Shown here in pieces: positions 63,133 through 64,000 of a stretch of 64,000 nucleotides of DNA; within the stretch, counting starts at the first letter, position 1; every line of letters begins with the position of its first letter. Location: positions 30,870 through 94,869 of the forward strand of contig UQRU01000001.1 of assembly GCA_900543475.1 (NCBI GenBank), in the 5' to 3' direction. Origin of the DNA: an uncultured Eubacteriales bacterium (GTDB taxonomy: Bacteria; Bacillota; Clostridia; Christensenellales; CAG-138). The notes under the pieces are model-generated. The model had not been told where the DNA came from. It was given only the letters and a program-made list of their open reading frames with translations, and searched no databases. The translations under genes and the position numbers were made by a program.

Positions 63133-64000
63133 TCACACGAACCGGCTCAGATACCGGTGCAGGTTCCAATAGGCGATTTTTTCCGTCTCCTCCCGTGAAA
63201 ATCCTGCCTGCCGCAGCAGCTCGCACAGCCGCGGGAAGCCTGAGCTGTCCTCCAGTCCCGGGGGATAGGTGCCCATGCCGTCAAAATCGGAGCCGAAGCA
63301 GCAGCAGTCTATGCCTCCCACGCTGACGATGTGCATAATGTGGCGGACGATATCCTCCATATGGGCCCGGCCCTTTTCCACCAGCTGGGGGGAATAGAAA
63401 TTCACCCCTATGACCCCGCCCTGCAGGGCGATCTCCCGGATCATCTCATCCGGCAGGCACCGGGCCGACCCGCACTCACTGCGGGCATTGGAATGGGAAG
63501 CGAACACCGGGGCATCGGAATAACTCAGGGCGTCCAGTATGCCCGCATCCGACAGGTGGCTCACATCCATGGCCACGCCAATGCGGTTCATCTCCCGGAG
63601 CATCTCCTTGCCCAGAGCCGTCAGCCCCTTCTGCCGCCGGGCCATGGCGGCCCCGCCCAACTCGTTATTCTCGTTCCAGGTAAAGGTCATGGCCCCAACG
63701 CCCAGCCGCTTGAAGATGCGCAGCATGCTCAGGCTCCCCTCGCAGGCCTCGCCTCCCTCAACGGTCAGCAGGGCGGCGGTTTTGCCGCTGGCAGGGTCAA
63801 ACGTGGGGCTGAAAGGCACCAGCTCCGGATTCTCCTCCAGCATCCGGTAAAAGCAGTCTATCATGGTGAAGCACTGCTGGGAGGGAGAGGTCTTCAGCTT
63901 GCTGTCATACCAGCAGGCAAACAGCTGCAGGGCCACATGGCCCTTCTGCAGGCCGTCCAGATGGATGCTCTGATTCCGGGTGCGGGTTTTGAGCCGGTAG
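63133..64000 (-). CDS. Membrane dipeptidase (M19 family), 5' end cut by window
   Basis: At least 289 residues, minus strand. A GTG at 63936 could start it, but upstream codons to the window edge stay open and read like the family N-terminal region (TRNQSIHLDGLQKGH), so the gene continues beyond the window. TVEGGEACEG, DVSHLSD, FASHSNAR and FGSDFDGMGTYPPG are M19 hallmarks, and the order matches the paralogue at 58.1 kb. Leucine codons I checked here are almost all CTG, whereas the paralogue and most of the window mix TTG, CTA, CTT and CTG. Confidence 0.9.
   Translation of the reverse strand, partial: YRLKTRTRNQSIHLDGLQKGHVALQLFACWYDSKLKTSPSQQCFTMIDCFYRMLEENPELVPFSPTFDPASGKTAALLTVEGGEACEGSLSMLRIFKRLGVGAMTFTWNENNELGGAAMARRQKGLTALGKEMLREMNRIGVAMDVSHLSDAGILDALSYSDAPVFASHSNARSECGSARCLPDEMIREIALQGGVIGVNFYSPQLVEKGRAHMEDIVRHIMHIVSVGGIDCCCFGSDFDGMGTYPPGLEDSSGFPRLCELLRQAGFSREETEKIAYWNLHRYLSRFV

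Overview
The window reads as a chromosomal segment of a spore-forming, anaerobic member of the Bacillota, most likely class Clostridia. The evidence is a near-complete spoIIIA operon, spoIVB next to spo0A, spoIIM, gerW and dacF, the Asp23/AmaP/DUF2273 envelope set, an IspH-ribosomal protein S1 fusion of the kind known from Clostridia, and a biotin-dependent sodium-pumping oxaloacetate decarboxylase. By eye the DNA is GC-rich with heavy use of the TTG leucine codon and frequent GTG/TTG starts. Almost all genes are on the + strand, tightly packed and often overlapping by 1-16 bases. No CRISPR array, insertion sequence or prophage was seen.

Layout. 1-4.4 kb: spoIIIAA-AH (first gene cut by the window edge; SpoIIIAF shortened to 58 residues). 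4.4-5.8 kb: Asp23, AmaP, DUF2273. 5.8-16.1 kb: housekeeping run nusB, tsaD-like, folD, xseA, xseB, ispA, dxs, tlyA, nadK, argR, recN. 16.2-26.6 kb: sporulation and envelope genes spoIVB, spo0A, spoIIM, deoB, an apparently inactive DacF paralogue, an M50 protease with scpA-scpB, then DUF2953-gerW-dacF. 26.7-31.4 kb: rluB, then oadG, a biotin carrier, oadB and oadA. 31.6-38.2 kb: surE, an RpiR regulator, a flavoprotein, cmk, plsC and the ispH-rpsA fusion. 38.3-41.5 kb: cardiolipin synthase (minus), tRNA-Pro and a split ThrE exporter. 41.7-48.6 kb: the F-type ATP synthase operon. 48.7-58.1 kb: a small XRE/membrane-protein module (minus), then ftsK/spoIIIE, rimO, pgsA, cinA, recA and rny. 58.1-64 kb: two M19 dipeptidases, a calcium-type P-type ATPase, an acyl-ACP thioesterase and tRNA-Trp.

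The most unusual object is the ATP synthase operon. It has no separate atpH: subunit b is fused directly to only the C-terminal domain of delta. The gamma subunit (rotor) runs in frame, with no stop codon, into the catalytic beta subunit (stator), while a strong internal ribosome binding site sits before the beta start. The c subunit carries only part of the sodium-binding signature. If the sequence is correct, this F-ATPase departs from the standard rotor/stator organisation and could make one gamma-beta chain plus free beta.

Other points of interest: Spo0A has kept its phosphorylation aspartate but lost the receiver-domain lysine; the DacF paralogue lacks the catalytic motifs; SpoIIIAF has no soluble domain; OadG contains an internal duplication; OadA keeps a long Ala-Pro linker but no biotin domain; and several promoter/operator layouts can be read directly (spoIVB, surE, the XRE module, the internal ispH-rpsA promoter). 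Sodium circulation may link the decarboxylase pump and the ATP synthase, but this is inference.
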